Assembly: GCA_947470805.1 (NCBI GenBank)
Contig: CANIVU010000030.1
Location: 1 to 64,000 of the forward strand
Reading direction: 5' to 3'
DNA: 64,000 bases
DNA from: Acidobacteriota bacterium
Lineage (GTDB): Bacteria; Acidobacteriota; Terriglobia; Bryobacterales; Bryobacteraceae
A model generated the notes under the pieces. It was not told the DNA's origin. It was given only the letters and a program-made list of their open reading frames with translations, and did not search any database. The position numbers and the translations under genes are program-made. Shown one piece after another: positions 32,614 to 40,425 of the stretch (the first letter of the stretch is position 1; every line of letters starts with the position of its first letter).

Positions 32614-33027
32614 ATGGATCTTTCGCTCACGGAACGGACGAAGGAAGGTATCGTCATCATCGACGCCAAGGGCGCGATTGTTGCTGGCGACGGGGCCGAC
32701 CGGCTGCGCGACCGGCTGAAGGCGCTGGCGGAGGCGGGTACGCCGAACGCGGTGCTGAATCTGGCGCAGGTGGACTATATCGATTCGTCCGGCCTGGGCG
32801 CGCTGGTGATGAGCTATTCCACGTTGAAGAAGAAAGACGGCTCGTTGAAGCTGCTGAATCTGACGCGGCGCAATGTGGAACTGCTGGTGTTGACGAAGCT
32901 GGAGACGGTGTTCGAGGTTTTCGACGACGAGCAGAACGCGGTGAACAGTTTCTTTCCGAACCGGGAGATCAAGAAATTCGATATTCTGGCTTTCCTGCAG
33001 CAGCGCAAGAAGGGCGCCGGGGAGTAG
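32614..33027 (+). CDS. STAS-domain anti-sigma-factor-antagonist-like protein
   Basis: 137 residues. The STAS fold is complete, with the regulatory serine pair in 'VDYIDSSGLGALVMSY' (S58/S59), which in SpoIIAA-type proteins is phosphorylated by an anti-sigma kinase. A C-terminal extension of about 30 residues ('FFPNREIKKFDILAFLQQRKKG') is longer than in minimal STAS proteins. The ATG at 32614 is 4 bp after the kinase stop and follows AACGAG. No anti-sigma kinase is seen nearby; its partner may be elsewhere or the output may be non-sigma. Confidence 0.88.
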   Translation: MDLSLTERTKEGIVIIDAKGAIVAGDGADRLRDRLKALAEAGTPNAVLNLAQVDYIDSSGLGALVMSYSTLKKKDGSLKLLNLTRRNVELLVLTKLETVFEVFDDEQNAVNSFFPNREIKKFDILAFLQQRKKGAGE

Positions 33028-33030
33028 CGC

Positions 33031-33474
33031 ATGCTGGTGGTAGGGAGCGCGGCGCCGGCGTTTCGGCTCGGATCGGTTTCACTCGAGAATCTGACCGGCC
33101 CGATTTTGTTGGCGTTTTTCAAGATTACTTGCCCGACGTGCCAGCTGACGTTTCCGTTTTTGCAGCGATTGGTGGACCGGGGCGGACCGCGGGTTGTGGG
33201 CATCTCGCAGGACGACGCGGCGGGGACGGCGGAGTTCAACGAAGCGTTTGGCGTGCGGTTTGAGACTGTTTCCGATCCGAAAGCCGATGGATACGCGGTG
33301 AGCGGCGCCTACGGGTTGGAATACGTTCCGGCGCTATTTCTGGTGGAGCCGGATGGGCGAATCAGTTGGAAAAGTGAGGCGTTCTCCAAGCCCGATTTGG
33401 AGGCGCTGGCGGCGCGATGGGCAATAAATCTGTTCGACGCGAGCGATCGCGTGCCGATTTATAAGCCTGGTTGA
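33031..33474 (+). CDS. Thiol-disulfide redoxin (TlpA/AhpC-TSA fold)
   Basis: 147 residues with the thioredoxin-like CxxC 'FKITCPTCQLTFPFL' (C34, C37), 'VVGISQDDAAGTAEFNEAFGV' and the cis-Pro loop 'GLEYVPALFLVEPDGRI'. There is no clear signal peptide, so it may be cytoplasmic, or the true start may lie elsewhere. It would reduce disulfides or peroxides. The start is 3 bp after the STAS stop, so it is likely co-transcribed with the regulator genes. Confidence 0.88.
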   Translation: MLVVGSAAPAFRLGSVSLENLTGPILLAFFKITCPTCQLTFPFLQRLVDRGGPRVVGISQDDAAGTAEFNEAFGVRFETVSDPKADGYAVSGAYGLEYVPALFLVEPDGRISWKSEAFSKPDLEALAARWAINLFDASDRVPIYKPG

Positions 33475-33487
33475 GGATCACGGAACT

Positions 33488-33504
33488 GACTCCGGGCCGG
33501 AGTC
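33488..33504. promoter_or_regulatory. Perfect 8-bp palindrome upstream of the ferredoxin gene
   Basis: GACTCCGG and CCGGAGTC are separated by one base, 20 bp before the ATG of the NuoI-like gene and just after the redoxin stop. It could be an operator for a dimeric regulator or a small RNA hairpin. There is no T run. Confidence 0.3.
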
Positions 33505-33523
33505 GCGATACACTGGAGAACGA

Positions 33524-34024
33524 ATGGCATCCAAGATTTCGGAAGTGCTCGGCAATACGGCAGCAATCGTGAAGGGTTTGAGCGTCACATTCAAAGAAAT
33601 GATGGCGCCGACGATCACCGAAGACTACCCGGCGGCGCCGGCAATCTTCCAGGAGCGGTTCCGCGGCACGCACGTGCTGCAGCGGGACGAGAGCGGGTTG
33701 GAAAAGTGCGTGGCCTGCTTCCTGTGCGCGGCGGCCTGCCCGGCGTCGTGCATCTACATCGAAGCCGCTGAGAACACGGACACCAAGCGCATGAGCGGCG
33801 GCGAACGCTACGCCGAGGTGTACAACATCGACTACAGCCGCTGCATTTTCTGCGGGTTCTGCGTCGAGGCGTGCCCGACGGACGCAATCACCCATGGCCA
33901 TGGTTTCGAGACGGCCAGCTACAATACCTCCACCCTGATCATGCGGAAAGAGCAGATGTTGACGCAGATCTCACCCGCCGCCAAGCCGGCGAAACCGTTG
34001 GGCGAAGGCGCCGGCGCGCACTAG
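33524..34024 (+). CDS. nuoI: NuoI-like 2x[4Fe-4S] ferredoxin subunit
   Basis: 166 residues with two [4Fe-4S] motifs, 'CVACFLCAAACP' (C62, C65, C68, C72) and 'CIFCGFCVEACPTDAITHG' (C107, C110, C113, C117). The surroundings ('VKGLSVTFKEMM', 'FRGTHVLQRDESGLEKC', 'YNIDYSRCIFCGFCVEACP') match the NADH dehydrogenase subunit I family well, better than ordinary ferredoxins. No other nuo gene is in the window, so it may be a separately placed or extra copy. It carries electrons at the cytoplasmic arm of complex I or another hydrogenase/dehydrogenase. Confidence 0.9.
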   Translation: MASKISEVLGNTAAIVKGLSVTFKEMMAPTITEDYPAAPAIFQERFRGTHVLQRDESGLEKCVACFLCAAACPASCIYIEAAENTDTKRMSGGERYAEVYNIDYSRCIFCGFCVEACPTDAITHGHGFETASYNTSTLIMRKEQMLTQISPAAKPAKPLGEGAGAH

Positions 34025-34491
34025 GCGCTGGGCTGGTTCTTAACCCAGACGACAAAATCGAGCGTGGGCGGCGAGCCGCCCAGTTCCCGAAGCCGGGTCA
34101 GGCACTGACCGCGGTGGTTTTGGCTGTGCATGACGACCTGGAGCAGGGCTTGGGCGAGCGTTGGTTCGTTGCCTTCGATGGACGGTATGGGCAAGGGGCG
34201 CGCGAGCGCAGCGTCGGTGAGGCCTTTGACAAACTCCAACTGCTCCCGATGGGCATGGCGGAAGTGCTCTTCGAGGTCGGCGATGGTGGCGTTGGGGGCA
34301 ATCGCTTCCTCCTGGTGGAAGGGGCAATCCAGGAAGAGGGAGAGAAAGTATCGGTGGACGCCGACGATATGCCGGAGGTTGTCCATCAGGATAGAGTCAT
34401 TGCGGGCCGTCCGGTGGATGCGGACGGATTGGAGCAGCGTTGCATCGGCCCATGCCTGATGCTGAACGAGATCACGAATCAGCGCTAGCAT
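34021..34491 (-). CDS. DinB-family protein
   Basis: About 156 residues, four-helix DinB/YfiT fold. Metal-ligand histidines are seen in 'RDLVQHQAWADATLL', 'NLRHIVGVHRYFLSL' and 'VVMHSQNHRGQCLTRLRELGG', the usual three-His pattern. Members act as thiol transferases or have unknown roles; the name comes from a DNA-damage-inducible gene. I take ATG at 34491; a GTG two codons upstream is an alternative. It converges on the ferredoxin gene with a 4-nt overlap. Confidence 0.85.
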   Translation of the reverse strand: MLALIRDLVQHQAWADATLLQSVRIHRTARNDSILMDNLRHIVGVHRYFLSLFLDCPFHQEEAIAPNATIADLEEHFRHAHREQLEFVKGLTDAALARPLPIPSIEGNEPTLAQALLQVVMHSQNHRGQCLTRLRELGGSPPTLDFVVWVKNQPSA

Positions 34492-34517
34492 CCTCACATG
34501 CTATCGCTGCCGGACAT

Positions 34518-35636
34518 TTATTGCAGATGGTACTGGCTGCGAATCGAAGCGGCGTTTTGCTTCGCCTGGCTCTGGAAGGTGCTTGCGATGCCGCCGCAGA
34601 GCTGGTTGAACCGCACGGCATCGGCGAGGCGTTTGGTGTCCTGTTTGGCTTCGCCGAGTTTGAGGTTGACGAGGCCGAGGTGGTAGAGCGTTTCGGCGTG
34701 GATGTCTTTGTTCTGCCCGACGAGGGGGAGCGCGGCGCGCAGGTGGAGATCGGCGTCGGGCCAACGTTGCTCCTGACTGGCTAGCATTCCCAGCATCCAA
34801 CGGGCGATGCCGAGCTTCAGTTGTTTGTTCCGAGCCCAATCCGCTTCGGCTACGCCTTGCGGCGCTGGGGTGGCTGGGAGTGTCTCCAGGAGGCGCTTGG
34901 CGTAGAGGGTGACCTTCGCCTTGTCCCGCTTCTCGTGCGCCTTGGTGGCGGCGTAGAAGAGCATATCGGGGCTATTGGTGCCGGCCTTGATCTCATCCTC
35001 GGCTAATTGCAGCGCCCGGGCATGGTGGCCGGCCTGTTGGTAGGCGGCGAACAGTTCGGGCCGGATGCGAGGGGTGTAGGGGGACTGCGGGTGCTCCTGG
35101 GCGAACTCCTCGAGCCATTGCATCCGCTGGGAGGGGGGAGTGGCGCTGCTGGCCGTGTTGTAGATCGTGTAGTCTGCGTAGGTCTCCACTTGTTTGACGA
35201 ACGACTGGTCTTCCTGGGGTGATTGCCGTAGACGTGTGGCGGCGGTGAGCGCCACGTTGGCCGCGCGGCGGATCTTCGTGGGATCTTTCGTCGCCTCGGC
35301 GGCCCGCAGATTCTCCTGGGCGATGGCCAGATCGTCGGGATCGGCGGCGAGGATCCTGTCGCCGGCGGCGATCGCCTGATCGAGCTTTCCGGCTCTTAAA
35401 TAGATTGCCTGCAGTTCCGCCAGGACCCATGTTGCCGACACATGTTTCGGGTATTTATCGGCAAAAGACTCCATTAATCCGACTTTATCCGGTGGTTCGG
35501 GTGTGCTGATAAAGTAGCGAATGAGGGTGCCTTCTGTATCGTCGGCGTCGGAGATGAGCTTCCGTTTTGACGCTTCCAATGGGGGCGAAAAGAAAACCGA
35601 GGCCAGCGCCAAAGAAAAGAAAAGCAGCCGAGTCAT
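34518..35636 (-). CDS. Exported TPR-repeat protein
   Basis: 372 residues with a signal peptide ('LLFFSLALASVFFSPPLEA'). The mature part is built of helix pairs reading as TPR-like units: 'WVLAELQAIYLRAGKLDQAIAAGDRILAADPDD', 'FAAYQQAGHHARALQLAEDEIKAG', and 'AETLYHLGLVNLKLGEAKQD'. No catalytic domain. TPR arrays usually hold partner proteins, so an envelope scaffold role is likely. It follows the SPOR-domain gene by 125 bp on the same strand. Confidence 0.85.
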   Translation of the reverse strand: MTRLLFFSLALASVFFSPPLEASKRKLISDADDTEGTLIRYFISTPEPPDKVGLMESFADKYPKHVSATWVLAELQAIYLRAGKLDQAIAAGDRILAADPDDLAIAQENLRAAEATKDPTKIRRAANVALTAATRLRQSPQEDQSFVKQVETYADYTIYNTASSATPPSQRMQWLEEFAQEHPQSPYTPRIRPELFAAYQQAGHHARALQLAEDEIKAGTNSPDMLFYAATKAHEKRDKAKVTLYAKRLLETLPATPAPQGVAEADWARNKQLKLGIARWMLGMLASQEQRWPDADLHLRAALPLVGQNKDIHAETLYHLGLVNLKLGEAKQDTKRLADAVRFNQLCGGIASTFQSQAKQNAASIRSQYHLQ

Positions 35637-35761
35637 TTGGTTATCTCCGTGTCAATTGTCTGCAGATTCGAAAAAAGACAATGCCGATTGTAGAGCAATT
35701 CGAATCGTCAAACAATTGGGAGAGATACCTTACCCGCGTTGCCGGTCCAGGGGGATTTTCC

Positions 35762-36295
35762 CTAGTATCGGCGCGGGAAGAACTGATAGCCATCCGACTG
35801 CAGCTTCAAGGAAAGTTCCTTTTCTCTGGCTGCCGATTCTATGGGTCCAACGAGAACTCGAGCGACTGGCGAATTCTCCATCGGGAGGAGTTTCACGTTG
35901 TAGCCCAGTTCGGTCAACCGCAATTGCATGGACCGGTCCGCCGATGGGTTCATCAACCCGACTTGGAGGTAGCTTCCGGCGGGAATCGCGGTTGCCGCTG
36001 CGGGGGCCGGCGCGGCCACGACGGGCGCCGGAATGACTGCGGCGGGAACTGCCGCGACTAACGGAGACGGCTTACTGATGGGATTCACGACCACCGGAGC
36101 CGATGGCGCCATGGTGCGAGAGGCGGACTCCTCTCCGTTCTTCATTTGGGTTACCGTGCGGCCTGCCAGATAGCTAAGGCAAGCGATCAACCCCATGAGC
36201 AATGTCATGCCCAGGATGGCGGTGGTTAGGCGGCGGTTTGCTGCGGCAAGCTCTACGTTTTCAGCGTTCGGTTGGGGGAATGTCATGTCGCTCAT
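35762..36295 (-). CDS. SPOR-domain membrane protein
   Basis: 177 residues: one membrane segment ('LTTAILGMTLLMGLIACLSYLAG', about residues 23-45), a Pro/Ala/Val-rich linker and a C-terminal about 75-residue SPOR-like domain ('YLQVGLMNPSADRSMQLRLTELGYNVKLLP', 'ARVLVGPIESAAREKELSLKLQSDGYQFF'). SPOR domains bind denuded peptidoglycan at the septum, so it may localise to division sites. The start ATG follows a 5' leader that can fold (see 36343-36387). Nothing else in the area is a division gene. Confidence 0.85.
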   Translation of the reverse strand: MSDMTFPQPNAENVELAAANRRLTTAILGMTLLMGLIACLSYLAGRTVTQMKNGEESASRTMAPSAPVVVNPISKPSPLVAAVPAAVIPAPVVAAPAPAAATAIPAGSYLQVGLMNPSADRSMQLRLTELGYNVKLLPMENSPVARVLVGPIESAAREKELSLKLQSDGYQFFPRRY

Positions 36296-36342
36296 AGGTG
36301 GGGCTACGTCCTCTAGAGGTCTATCGGAAGCCTAGGTAGGCA

Positions 36343-36387
36343 GCTTTAGACACTAGGTAAAAAAGATTAGCGTCTAAGGCCTTTTTT
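36343..36387 (+). terminator. Terminator-like hairpin upstream of the SPOR gene, reading towards the repeat array
   Basis: GCTTTAGAC (36343-36351) can pair with GTCTAAGGC (36372-36380) and is followed by T6 (36382-36387) on the plus strand. No plus-strand gene ends here. Read on the minus strand it lies in the 5' leader of the SPOR gene. It could stop antisense transcription or be a leader structure controlling the SPOR gene. Confidence 0.4.
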
Positions 36388-36560
36388 CGATGTAGTTTGC
36401 GCGATAGGGCGTAACCCATTGATAAATCGATGGTTAAGTGGTGTTTGCGGAAAAAGTCCTCGGCCTCGATACGCCAGTCACAAGGTTTATAAATTTATAT
36501 TTGCTTTGTTTTCAGTTACTTGCTGGTGCAAAGTGGAAAAGGGCTTCGGCGGGGCTGCTA
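36388..36560 (+). promoter_or_regulatory. AT-rich leader before the tandem repeat array
   Basis: This stretch is clearly poorer in GC than the surrounding sequence, with TATAAA at 36488-36493 and TATATT at 36497-36502. It is a plausible promoter region for a plus-strand RNA covering the 215-bp repeats. No convincing -35 box is seen at the right distance, so the exact promoter is not assigned. Confidence 0.35.
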
Positions 36561-36775
36561 GTTTGGAATTGCGAGACGGGCCGCGCGGTTGAGCGCCCGC
36601 CGCCAACCTATGGGGATGGGTTGGTGGCGATGCTGCTGCTCCTGCACCGCCAATCTTGCAATCACGGTCCAGGCGGGCCCGGCCCTCCGGTGGGGCCCGG
36701 GAGGTCGTGCCCACCTGGACCGTTTCCGCGCGATGCGCTGCTTTGGGAGAGGCAGCGCATCGCCTCTTCTTGCGA
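36561..36775 (+). ncRNA. Candidate structured RNA, unit 1
   Basis: Stems: P1 36569-36580 with 36650-36661 (10 of 12 pairs); P2 CGCCAACC/GGTTGGTG region with a G-U pair where unit 2 has A-U; P3 GGTCCAGGCGGGC (36666-36678) with GCCCACCTGGACC (36709-36721); P4 a perfect 12-bp hairpin near 36730-36763 followed by a broken T run (CTCTTCTT). P3 here has G36677-C36710 where the other units have A-U. The reading strand is taken from the T runs after P4. Confidence 0.5.
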
Positions 36776-36990
36776 GTTTGAAATTGCGAGACGGGTAGCG
36801 CGGTTGAGCGCCCGCCACCAACCGATGGGGATGGGTTGGTGGCGATGCTGCAGCTCCTGCGCCGCCCGTTTCGCAATCACGGTCCAGGCGGACCCGACCC
36901 CCCGGTGGGGCCCGGGAGTTGGTGTCCACCTGGACCGTTTCCGTGCGATGCGCTGCTTTGGGAGAGGCAGCGCATCGCCTCTTTTATCAA
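36776..36990 (+). ncRNA. Candidate structured RNA, unit 2
   Basis: The best-paired copy. P1 36784-36795 with 36865-36876 (12 of 12, one G-U); P2 36813-36823 with 36834-36844 (11 of 11, loop GATGGGGAT..); P3 36881-36893 with 36924-36936 (12 of 13), enclosing a CCCC/GGGG inner stem; P4 36945-36956 with 36967-36978 (12 of 12), then CTCTTTT. The order P1(P2)-P3-P4 is the same in all three units. Confidence 0.55.
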
Positions 36991-37205
36991 GTTTGAAATT
37001 GCGAGACGGGCCGTGCGGTCGAGCGCCCGCCACCAACCGATGGGGATGGGTTGGCGGCGATGCTGCAGCTCCTGCGCTGGCGGTCTTGCAATCACGGTCC
37101 AGGCGGACCCGACCCCCCGGTGGGGCCCGGGCGTTCGAGTCCACCTGGACCTTTTTCGGGCGATGCGCTGCTTGGAGAGAAGCAGCGCATCGCCCCTTTT
37201 TTTGT
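36991..37205 (+). ncRNA. Candidate structured RNA, unit 3
   Basis: P1 36999-37010 with 37080-37091 (10 of 12, including a G-U; the two mismatches fall at the inner end); P2 with one A-C mismatch; P3 37096-37108 with 37139-37151, A37107-U37140 as in unit 2; P4 is lengthened to 14 bp and followed by T7. This last unit alone carries a strong intrinsic terminator, as expected if transcription runs through the array and stops here. Confidence 0.5.
37158..37203 (+). terminator. Strong intrinsic terminator at the end of the repeat array
   Basis: GGGCGATGCGCTGC (37158-37171) pairs perfectly with GCAGCGCATCGCCC (37182-37195), 10-base loop, followed by C and T7 (37197-37203). The orientation is plus, that is, away from the SPOR gene. 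On the minus strand, downstream of the receptor gene, the hairpin has no T run after it. Confidence 0.8.
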
Positions 37206-40200
37206 TAGAACGTGTAGCGCAGCACCAACTGGCCGAGGCGCGCGGCGCCGGCCGAGGGGAAAATGTGGGTGCTGGTGATCACGCCGCCATTGGCGATGTT
37301 GGCCGTCATATTGGGCTGGCCGTAGTTGACGTGGTTGAGGACGTTCTGGAAGTTGGCTCCGAGCGTTACGTTGCCGCAGCGCTCAAAGTGGAACACCTTC
37401 TGCATGCCGGCGTTGAAGAGTCCGTATCCGGGCCCCACGACCGAATTGCGGGCGGCGTTGCCGAAGCGGCCGTTGGGCGGCACGGCAAAAGCGGAGCGGT
37501 CGAACCAGTTGGTGAGGGTGCCGGGGTATTGGACGGCGCTGACGGCGTCAGGGCGGCCGCCGACGTTGTTCGTGTTCGACGGATCGGAGCCGGAGAACTG
37601 CGGGTTGAGGAAGTTGCCGGTGGAGAGGTTCACGAGCGCCGAGATCTGCCAGCCGCCCCACAGCTTGTTTTTGGCGAAGGGAATCTCATAGAGCACCTGA
37701 TTCATCCACATGTGGCGCGGGATGGAGTAGAGATCGGCCCGGTCGCGACGGCGGTTGTAGGCGTCTTCGATTTGCGTGTTCAACTCGGCCGAGCCGGTGT
37801 CGTCGACTTCGCTCAGCGACTTAGCCCAGGTCCAGGCCGACATTACCATCAGCCCCTTTTCAAAGCGTCGGTTCAACTGGACTTGGAGGCCGTTATAGAT
37901 GGAATTGGCGCCGCTTTCGGCGTAGACGATGTTGTTGTAGCGCGGGTAGGGGCGGCGGGCAGCCGTGAAGGCCACTGTGGAGGCGACCGGCTGGTTGATA
38001 TTGCGCTGGTAGGGGAGTTGCGAGCCCTTGGCGCCGATGTAGTTGATGCGGACGCCGGTGGATTTGGTCAGTTCGCGTTCGATGGTGAAGCTCCACTGCG
38101 TGGACACTTGATTGCGGAGGTCCGGGGCGATGCCGTTTAGGTTGAGCGCGCCGGGGACGCCGGCGGCGGCGAAGGGTTTATCGAACGTGAAGACGGCCTG
38201 GCCGTTGACGATGTTGTTATTTGCCGTGGTGGAGAGCGAGAACGGGCCACCGGAGATGGCCGAGGGGACCACGCCCGAGAAGTGGCCGTAGTAGGCGCCG
38301 ATGCCGCCGCGCAGAACGGTGCGGCTGTTCAACTGGTAGGCGAGGCCGAGGCGCGGGGCCCAGTTGTTTTTGTCGGCGTTGCGGAAGGTCTTCGGCAGAC
38401 CGAGGCTGGCCGCGGTGACGATCGGCACGTCGGTGGGGAAGAAGGGGCTGAAGAGCTTGCGGGCGCTGTCGTCGGGGATGATGACGGAGCCACTCTTCGG
38501 ATCGAAGCTGAACATGTTGCCGTCGCGGGCGTAGGCGGGCTGGTTGTATTCGTAGCGCAGGCCGAGGCTGATGGTCAGCTGGCGAGAAATTTTCCAGTCG
38601 TCCTGAGCGTAGAAAGACGCGTCGGCCCAGCGGTTGTACTGGGTGGGGTAGGGATCGATGCGGGTGACCGAAGTCGGCAGGCCGAGGAGGTAATCGGCAT
38701 AGGGGGTGCCGGTGTAACGGTTGGTGAAGCTGAAGCTGCCGTAGAGGCCCTGGACGCTGGGCAGGTAACGGTTGACGAACCAGTTAATGTATTCGCCGCC
38801 GAATTTGAAGGTATGCTTGCCAGTGTTCCAGGTGAAGTTATCGGAGAACTGCCAGTGGCCGTCGTTGACGGGGTTGAGCAGGCTTTGGAGCGGGGAGTTG
38901 AGGCCGGTGATGTTGAGCACCGGGATGCCGGGGGCGTAGCTGCGCGCGGGCAGGCCGGTGATGCCGATCGTGTCGATCAGCTTCTGGCCGGTGACGTCGG
39001 CGAAGGATTTGGATGAGAGCACGACGAAGCCGAAGCGGGCTTCATTGAACATGTTCGGCTTGATGGTGTAAACGTCGCCGAGCGAGGCGAAGTGGACTTC
39101 GCGGATATTGGTGGAGGTGCCGACGGTTTCGGGAGGCAGAGTGCTGCGGGCGCCGGGGATCTTGTAGTCGCTCTTCTTCCATTGATAACGGGCGAAGGAG
39201 CTGTGGGCGGGCGTCCAGTTGTGATCGAAGCGGGACTCGTAGATGCTGTGGGTTTCCGGGCCGTTGTAAGCGGCGCGGTAGTTGGCGGCGGTGAGAGATG
39301 CCGGGCCGAAGTTGGGGAGCGGGAAGAGCAGTTCCTGCGCCTTCTTCGCTTGCGGGCTGATGAACTGGGGCAGGATGGTGTTGCCGCTGAAGGGGTTGAC
39401 GCCGTTGAAGGGGTTGCGGAGCGCGGCCTGACCGGTGAAGTCGCCGTTGCGCATGGCGAGGGTGGGGACGTTGGGGCTAAAGAGGTAGGCGCGGGAGCCG
39501 CGGGTTTGATCGAATGTCAGTTGGAAGAACGTCTTGTCCTTCTTCAGCGGGCCGCCGAAGGTGGCGCCGTAGTTGTGGATGTTCTGATAGGGCTTGGCGG
39601 TGGAGAAGGTATTGCGGGCGTCGAGGGCGCTGTTGCGGCCGTACCAGAACAGGTCGCCGTGGTACTTGTTGCTGCCGGAGCGGGTGACGGAGGTGACCAC
39701 GCCCATGCCGCCGAATTCGGCCTTATTGGAGAGGATGTTGGCGGTGAATTCGCCGATGGCTTCCATGGAGGGCTGGGAGACGGGGTCGGGCGTGCCGAAG
39801 TTGCCGAAGTTGGTTTCGATGCCGTCGACCTTGGTCTTGAGGCTATTGGCGCCGGCGCCGGGGGTGACCCAGGCGGCGCCCGCGCCCACCTGGACGAGGC
39901 CGGGGACGGTGAGCGGCATCATCTGCGAGATCATGCCGGAGTCGCCGGCGTTGTTGGAGACGGAACGCAGGTTGGAGGGCAGTTCGCGGAGGGCTTTGAG
40001 GGAGAGATTGGTAGCGATGGAGGCGCTTTCGGCTTGGAGCAGCGTGGTCACTTCGCCGAGGACTTCGACGGTGTTGATGGTCTCACCGACCAGGAGATTC
40101 AAGTCCGCGCGCACGGTGCGGTAGGCGGCGACCTGGAAGGCGGCACTGGCCAAGGGTTTGAAGCCCTTGGCCTCGGTGCGCAGGTCGTATTCGCCGGGCA

Positions 40201-40402
40201 GGACGTTGGCGAAAACGTAGATGCCGGCGCCATTGGAAACGGTCTTGGTTTCGATGTTGGTGGCGGTGTTCTTCAAGCGGATGGCGGCGTTGGGAACGGC
40301 GGCGCCGGAAGGATCGGCCACGAGTCCAGTCACTGTGCCTAAAGGCGATTGCGCAAACAGCGCGCACGAAAGGGCGGCAAGCCCGAGAAGCAAGCGATTC
40401 AT
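37205..40402 (-). CDS. Oar-like TonB-dependent receptor with carboxypeptidase-regulatory N-terminal domain (1)
   Basis: 1065 residues. Signal peptide 'LLLGLAALSCALFAQ', then a CarboxypepD_reg-like Ig domain ('GTVTGLVADPSGAAVPNAAIRLKNTATNIETKTVSNGAGIYVFANVLPGEYDL', about residues 22-75), a plug-like region, and a long beta barrel ending in 'QLVLRYTF' with the terminal Phe used by the BAM machinery. This architecture is greatly expanded in Acidobacteria and is thought to take up plant or polymer-derived compounds. I use the ATG at 40402 rather than the TTG at 40408. No SusD-like partner is nearby. Ligand unknown. Confidence 0.92.
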   Translation of the reverse strand: MNRLLLGLAALSCALFAQSPLGTVTGLVADPSGAAVPNAAIRLKNTATNIETKTVSNGAGIYVFANVLPGEYDLRTEAKGFKPLASAAFQVAAYRTVRADLNLLVGETINTVEVLGEVTTLLQAESASIATNLSLKALRELPSNLRSVSNNAGDSGMISQMMPLTVPGLVQVGAGAAWVTPGAGANSLKTKVDGIETNFGNFGTPDPVSQPSMEAIGEFTANILSNKAEFGGMGVVTSVTRSGSNKYHGDLFWYGRNSALDARNTFSTAKPYQNIHNYGATFGGPLKKDKTFFQLTFDQTRGSRAYLFSPNVPTLAMRNGDFTGQAALRNPFNGVNPFSGNTILPQFISPQAKKAQELLFPLPNFGPASLTAANYRAAYNGPETHSIYESRFDHNWTPAHSSFARYQWKKSDYKIPGARSTLPPETVGTSTNIREVHFASLGDVYTIKPNMFNEARFGFVVLSSKSFADVTGQKLIDTIGITGLPARSYAPGIPVLNITGLNSPLQSLLNPVNDGHWQFSDNFTWNTGKHTFKFGGEYINWFVNRYLPSVQGLYGSFSFTNRYTGTPYADYLLGLPTSVTRIDPYPTQYNRWADASFYAQDDWKISRQLTISLGLRYEYNQPAYARDGNMFSFDPKSGSVIIPDDSARKLFSPFFPTDVPIVTAASLGLPKTFRNADKNNWAPRLGLAYQLNSRTVLRGGIGAYYGHFSGVVPSAISGGPFSLSTTANNNIVNGQAVFTFDKPFAAAGVPGALNLNGIAPDLRNQVSTQWSFTIERELTKSTGVRINYIGAKGSQLPYQRNINQPVASTVAFTAARRPYPRYNNIVYAESGANSIYNGLQVQLNRRFEKGLMVMSAWTWAKSLSEVDDTGSAELNTQIEDAYNRRRDRADLYSIPRHMWMNQVLYEIPFAKNKLWGGWQISALVNLSTGNFLNPQFSGSDPSNTNNVGGRPDAVSAVQYPGTLTNWFDRSAFAVPPNGRFGNAARNSVVGPGYGLFNAGMQKVFHFERCGNVTLGANFQNVLNHVNYGQPNMTANIANGGVITSTHIFPSAGAARLGQLVLRYTF

Positions 40403-40425
40403 TAACAACTATTTTCGCACGCAGC

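Larger units (their letters stand above)
36561..37205. repeat. Three tandem 215-bp repeats
   Basis: Three head-to-tail copies start at 36561, 36776 and 36991, each exactly 215 bp to the next. The shared core begins at TTGCGAGACGGG and ends with the hairpin GCGATGCGCTGC...GCAGCGCATCGC. Copies differ at scattered single bases. Because 215 is not a multiple of three, each copy is read in a different frame, which argues against a coding repeat. The array sits between the divergent SPOR gene and the convergent TonB receptor gene, and fills almost the whole gap up to the receptor stop codon at 37205. Confidence 0.95.

Noticed and set aside
36561-37205. CRISPR array
   Set aside because: Units are 215 bp, directly adjacent without unique spacers, and no cas genes are nearby.
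36438-37208. Open frames through the 215-bp repeats as a repetitive protein
   Set aside because: Each repeat falls into a new frame because 215 is not a multiple of three, and the translated repeats do not resemble each other.
39092-40342. Plus-strand frame antisense to the TonB receptor
   Set aside because: Codon-shadow of the receptor, which has the full domain set; no homology recognised.
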